A stretch of 8,528 nt of DNA from Acetobacteraceae bacterium (GTDB taxonomy: Bacteria; Pseudomonadota; Alphaproteobacteria; Acetobacterales; Acetobacteraceae): contig JACMOQ010000113.1 of assembly GCA_014377905.1 (NCBI GenBank), forward strand, positions 1 to 8,528, read 5' to 3'. Made by a program: the position numbers and the translations under genes. Numbering within the stretch: position 1 is the stretch's first letter; each line of letters begins with the position of its first letter. Shown here in pieces: positions 7,058 through 8,528 of the stretch. Under the pieces are notes generated by a model. The model made no database searches and was not told the origin of the DNA. It saw only the letters and a program-made list of their open reading frames with translations.

Positions 7058-7077
7058 CGCGATATGTGAACATCGCG
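7058..7077. repeat. Small inverted repeat, cgcgat ... atcgcg
   Basis: Arms cgcgat (7058-7063) and atcgcg (7072-7077) are exact complements around an 8-nt loop. An alternative fold pairs atgt (7064-7067) with acat (7070-7073) and continues into cgcg/cgcg with a 2-nt bulge. It ends on the base immediately before the large hairpin, so the two structures stand in tandem. It could be an operator half-site pair or part of one structured RNA. Confidence 0.5.
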
Positions 7078-7128
7078 ATACCAAGCGCCCAAATGGCTGG
7101 AAGGGTCAGCCATTCGGGCGCTTGGTAT
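7078..7128. repeat. Long inverted repeat / hairpin with 21-nt arms, one mismatch
   Basis: Left arm 7078-7098 (core accaagcgccc) and right arm 7108-7128 (core gggcgcttggt) pair at 20 of 21 positions; the only mismatch is A7091 against C7115. Bases 7099 and 7107 add a G-C pair, leaving a loop of about 7 nt. This is by far the strongest secondary structure I see in the window. It lacks a T-run on either strand (plus-strand continuation tagtttcgcct), so it is not a canonical Rho-independent terminator. It may act as a U-tract-less terminator or 3'-end stabiliser of the upstream transcript, or be an intergenic repeat (REP/MITE-like). Confidence 0.85.
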
Positions 7129-7182
7129 TAGTTTCGCCTCTTGCAATTTGCCGCCCACCGCGACATTAGTTAACAAAGATGC

Positions 7183-7187
7183 GGAGG
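7183..7187 (+). promoter_or_regulatory. Shine-Dalgarno GGAGG deciding the TTG start of the sulfotransferase gene
   Basis: GGAGG lies 5 nt before the TTG at 7193. It is the best ribosome-binding site in the window and points to this TTG, not the in-frame TTG at 7148, which lies 35 nt upstream of the site and has no comparable site of its own. Confidence 0.75.
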
Positions 7188-7192
7188 CGATT

Positions 7193-8011
7193 TTGCAAAG
7201 CTATATTTTTACCTATCACAAGACCGGCACGGTGCTGTTCGAACGCATCCTGCAGCGCTTGGCGACGGCCACACAAAAAAGCTTTGCAATCCGCTACGGC
7301 CGATTTGATCAACCCGACCCAGCCATCGACATCACCCTTTTCGCCCACTCGCTGATCCGCTTCGATCCCTTCCGCTACGACATGCGGGCAATCCGGGTGG
7401 TGCGCGATCCACGCGATATCTGGGTATCAGGCTTTCTTTATCATCGCCGCTGCGAGGAAGGTTGGTGCGTCAACACCGATTTCAGCGAGGCTTGGCCAAT
7501 TGGTTATCCACGGGTCGATTTTTCGGTCATCCACAAGCGCGAGCGCTGGAAGCGCGACTATCTCAGGTCGCTCGCTGGAAAATCCTATCAACAGAACCTG
7601 TTGGACCGTGATACTGCCTCCGGCCTCGCATTCGAACTGGCCAACTACACCGGCCAAACCCTCGACGCGATGATTGCTTGGGAGCATCAAGGCCCTGCCC
7701 TGTTGCAGCTGAAAATGGAGGATTTCGTCACCGATTTTGACGGCACCCTGCGCCGCGCCTACCGCCATCTCGGCCTGGAAGGACCAGCCTGCGAGGCGTT
7801 GATCGCCCAATGCGCCGCCGACGATGTCGCCCGGATGAGCGACACCGTCATCACCGCCAACCATCATATCCATTCGCGCAAATTGTCGAAGTGGCGCGAT
7901 TTTCTGACAGCCGAACAGGTGCAAACCTTCGAGGACCGCTATGGCGGCTTGATTACCGGGCTCGGCTACCAGCGTTCTGGCGCGATTAGCGACGCCGCCG
8001 CAGCTGCGTAA
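7193..8011 (+). CDS. Sulfotransferase-domain protein (PAPS-dependent), substrate unknown
   Basis: Predicted 272-residue enzyme that would move a sulfo group from PAPS to an unknown acceptor. It starts MQSYIFTYHKTGTVLFERIL, so the 5'-phosphosulfate-binding loop HKTGT (9-13, equivalent to the PKSGT loop of classical sulfotransferases) is at the very N-terminus. The 3'-phosphate-binding motif is clear at residues 68-84: IRVVRDPRDIWVSGFLY (Arg71, Ser79). Further family features are LLQLKMEDFVTDFDGTLRRAYRHLGL (170-195) and the C-terminal SKWRDFLTAEQVQTFEDRYG (232-251). A cysteine pair (87, 92) sits in YHRRCEEGWC. No signal peptide or membrane segment is visible, so it is probably cytoplasmic. A stand-alone gene: no PAPS-synthesis or glycan genes are in view. 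The tail is a short Ala run, and its last 26 bp overlap the opposite-strand ilvD end. Acceptors in this superfamily are diverse (lipids, sugars, small molecules), so no symbol is given. Confidence 0.88.
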   Translation: MQSYIFTYHKTGTVLFERILQRLATATQKSFAIRYGRFDQPDPAIDITLFAHSLIRFDPFRYDMRAIRVVRDPRDIWVSGFLYHRRCEEGWCVNTDFSEAWPIGYPRVDFSVIHKRERWKRDYLRSLAGKSYQQNLLDRDTASGLAFELANYTGQTLDAMIAWEHQGPALLQLKMEDFVTDFDGTLRRAYRHLGLEGPACEALIAQCAADDVARMSDTVITANHHIHSRKLSKWRDFLTAEQVQTFEDRYGGLITGLGYQRSGAISDAAAAA

Positions 8012-8528
8012 CGTCGCGCACCGCCCCGCGGGACGCCGAGGTGGTTAACGCCGCATAAGCCTCCAACGCCTGGGAAACCTTGCGATTGCGCTTTTTCGGC
8101 ATCCAGGCTTCATCACCGCGCGCTTCCATCGCCACCCGCCGCTGCGTCAGGATTTCGTCGCTCACCGCTACGTTCAAGCTCCGATTGGGGATATCGATTT
8201 CGATGATGTCGCCATCCTCAACCAACCCGACATTGCCGCCCTCGGCCGCTTCCGGGGATAGATGCCCGAGGCATAGGCCGGACGATCCGCCGGAAAAGCG
8301 ACCATCGGTCACCAATGCACAAACTTTGCCCAGGCCCTTGGATTTCAGGTAGCTCGTCGGGTAGAGCATTTCCTGCATGCCCGGCCCGCCCTTGGGGCCC
8401 TCATACACCACCAGCACCACATCACCTGGTTTCACCCGGCCGGACAGGATCGCGGAAACCGCATCGTCCTGGCTTTCGTAAATGCGCGCCGGCCCCTTGA
8501 AGGTCAGGATTGAGGCGTCAACGCCCGC
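7986..8528 (-). CDS. ilvD: Dihydroxy-acid dehydratase, C-terminal part (cut by window edge)
   Basis: Fe-S dehydratase of the isoleucine, valine and pantothenate pathways, converting 2,3-dihydroxy-acids to 2-keto acids. The last 180 residues are visible, read leftward from the window edge. Signature segments: GPARIYESQDDAV (12-24 of the fragment), VVYEGPKGGPGMQEMLYPTS (40-59), TDGRFSGGSSGL (74-85, the loop with the serine proposed as catalytic base) and GHLSPEAAEGGNVGLVEDGD (88-107), then the swivel-domain end IDIPNRSLNVAVSD (111-124). The C-terminus YAALTTSASRGAVRDVTQLRRRR is complete, with a TAA at 7986-7988. A GTG at 8433-8435 is an internal valine codon, not the start. IlvD is distinguished from Edd (6-phosphogluconate dehydratase) by the YPTS and SPEAAEGG context. 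It converges with the sulfotransferase gene. Confidence 0.96.
   Translation of the reverse strand, partial: AGVDASILTFKGPARIYESQDDAVSAILSGRVKPGDVVLVVYEGPKGGPGMQEMLYPTSYLKSKGLGKVCALVTDGRFSGGSSGLCLGHLSPEAAEGGNVGLVEDGDIIEIDIPNRSLNVAVSDEILTQRRVAMEARGDEAWMPKKRNRKVSQALEAYAALTTSASRGAVRDVTQLRRRR

Larger units (their letters stand above)
7044..7168 (+). repeat. 9-bp direct repeat gcgacatta flanking the hairpin region
   Basis: The word gcgacatta occurs at 7044-7052 and again at 7160-7168, enclosing a 107-bp segment (7053-7159) that contains both inverted repeats. The layout resembles a target-site duplication around a small inserted element, but the ends of the enclosed segment are not inverted repeats of each other. 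A chance 9-mer repeat at this spacing is not rare. Confidence 0.35.
7002..7192. other. Non-coding spacer between the acetyltransferase and sulfotransferase genes
   Basis: The longest gene-free stretch of the window. From 7015 to 7055 it is clearly AT-richer than its surroundings (aaaaaagttccataatatacc), with TATAAT-like hexamers around 7029-7036 (cataat, taatat), but no good -35 box sits 16-18 nt upstream, so I do not call a promoter there. A second weak pair is TTGCAA 7141-7146 with CATTAG 7164-7169 at 17-nt spacing. The two inverted repeats, a 9-bp direct repeat and the sulfotransferase ribosome-binding site are listed separately. Confidence 0.6.

Noticed and set aside
7078..7140. The large hairpin as a Rho-independent terminator
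   Set aside because: The bases after the stem are tagtttcgcctc on the plus strand and atcgcgatgttc on the minus-strand side, with no U-tract, so I list it as an inverted repeat of unknown role.
7179..7355. 58-codon plus-strand frame from ATG 7179 in the sulfotransferase leader
   Set aside because: Out of frame with the sulfotransferase and lying over its N-terminal coding region. It has no Shine-Dalgarno of its own, since GGAGG lies inside it, and its product (MRRRFCKAIFLPITRP...) has no recognisable features.
7427..7924. 165-codon open frame on the minus strand opposite the sulfotransferase gene
   Set aside because: Antisense to a gene with intact PAPS-binding motifs; no ribosome-binding site or family resemblance seen.
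1..8528. CRISPR arrays, tRNA/rRNA genes, transposases, phage or toxin-antitoxin genes
   Set aside because: I looked for regularly spaced repeats, for TTC-containing T-arm patterns with an acceptor stem, and for recognisable protein families in all gaps, and found none. Coding density leaves little room for them.

Overview
The window reads as a chromosomal segment of a GC-rich alphaproteobacterium. The gene order (SPOR/RlpA-type protein, D-Ala-D-Ala carboxypeptidase, tmk, holB, metG, tatD, MBL-fold hydrolase) is one I know from alphaproteobacteria. The protein flavour (HolB without a zinc-finger insert, short MetG without the zinc knuckle or C-terminal tRNA-binding domain) fits that class. Rhodospirillales/Acetobacteraceae is my best guess within it, but this is inference without any search.

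Positions 1-6445 form a tightly packed plus-strand gene train. It starts inside the 3' end of a SPOR-domain protein (probably RlpA), then a periplasmic PBP5-type DD-carboxypeptidase (dacA-like), thymidylate kinase (tmk), DNA polymerase III delta' (holB), methionyl-tRNA synthetase (metG), a TatD/YcfH-family metal-dependent hydrolase and a metallo-beta-lactamase-fold hydrolase. Junctions are stop-to-start abutting (dacA/tmk), 4-bp ATGA overlaps (tmk/holB, holB/metG) or a 7-nt gap (metG/tatD), so translational coupling in one operon is very likely. The tatD/MBL gap is the first loose joint and carries a perfect 8-bp hairpin. The promoter of the train lies outside the window.

Positions 6446-7001 hold a small GNAT acetyltransferase behind a 100-nt spacer. 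The spacer contains a 14-bp perfect palindrome and a possible 11-codon leader ORF that runs into the acetyltransferase start by an ATGA overlap. Positions 7002-7192 are the longest non-coding stretch. It is locally AT-rich and contains two adjacent inverted repeats, one of them with 21-nt arms and a single mismatch, bracketed by a 9-bp direct repeat.

Positions 7193-8011 encode a sulfotransferase-domain protein with a TTG start set by a GGAGG Shine-Dalgarno. It is the most accessory-looking gene here. It converges with, and overlaps by 26 bp, the 3' end of ilvD (dihydroxy-acid dehydratase, branched-chain amino acid synthesis) on the minus strand, which runs off the right edge.

The genes are mostly housekeeping: cell-wall trimming, dTTP supply and replication, tRNA charging, and isoleucine/valine synthesis. 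I see no tRNA or rRNA gene, CRISPR array, transposase, phage gene or defence cassette, and I do not find a convincing undescribed multi-gene system. The least explained parts are the 7002-7192 spacer with its sulfotransferase gene and the leader region of the acetyltransferase.
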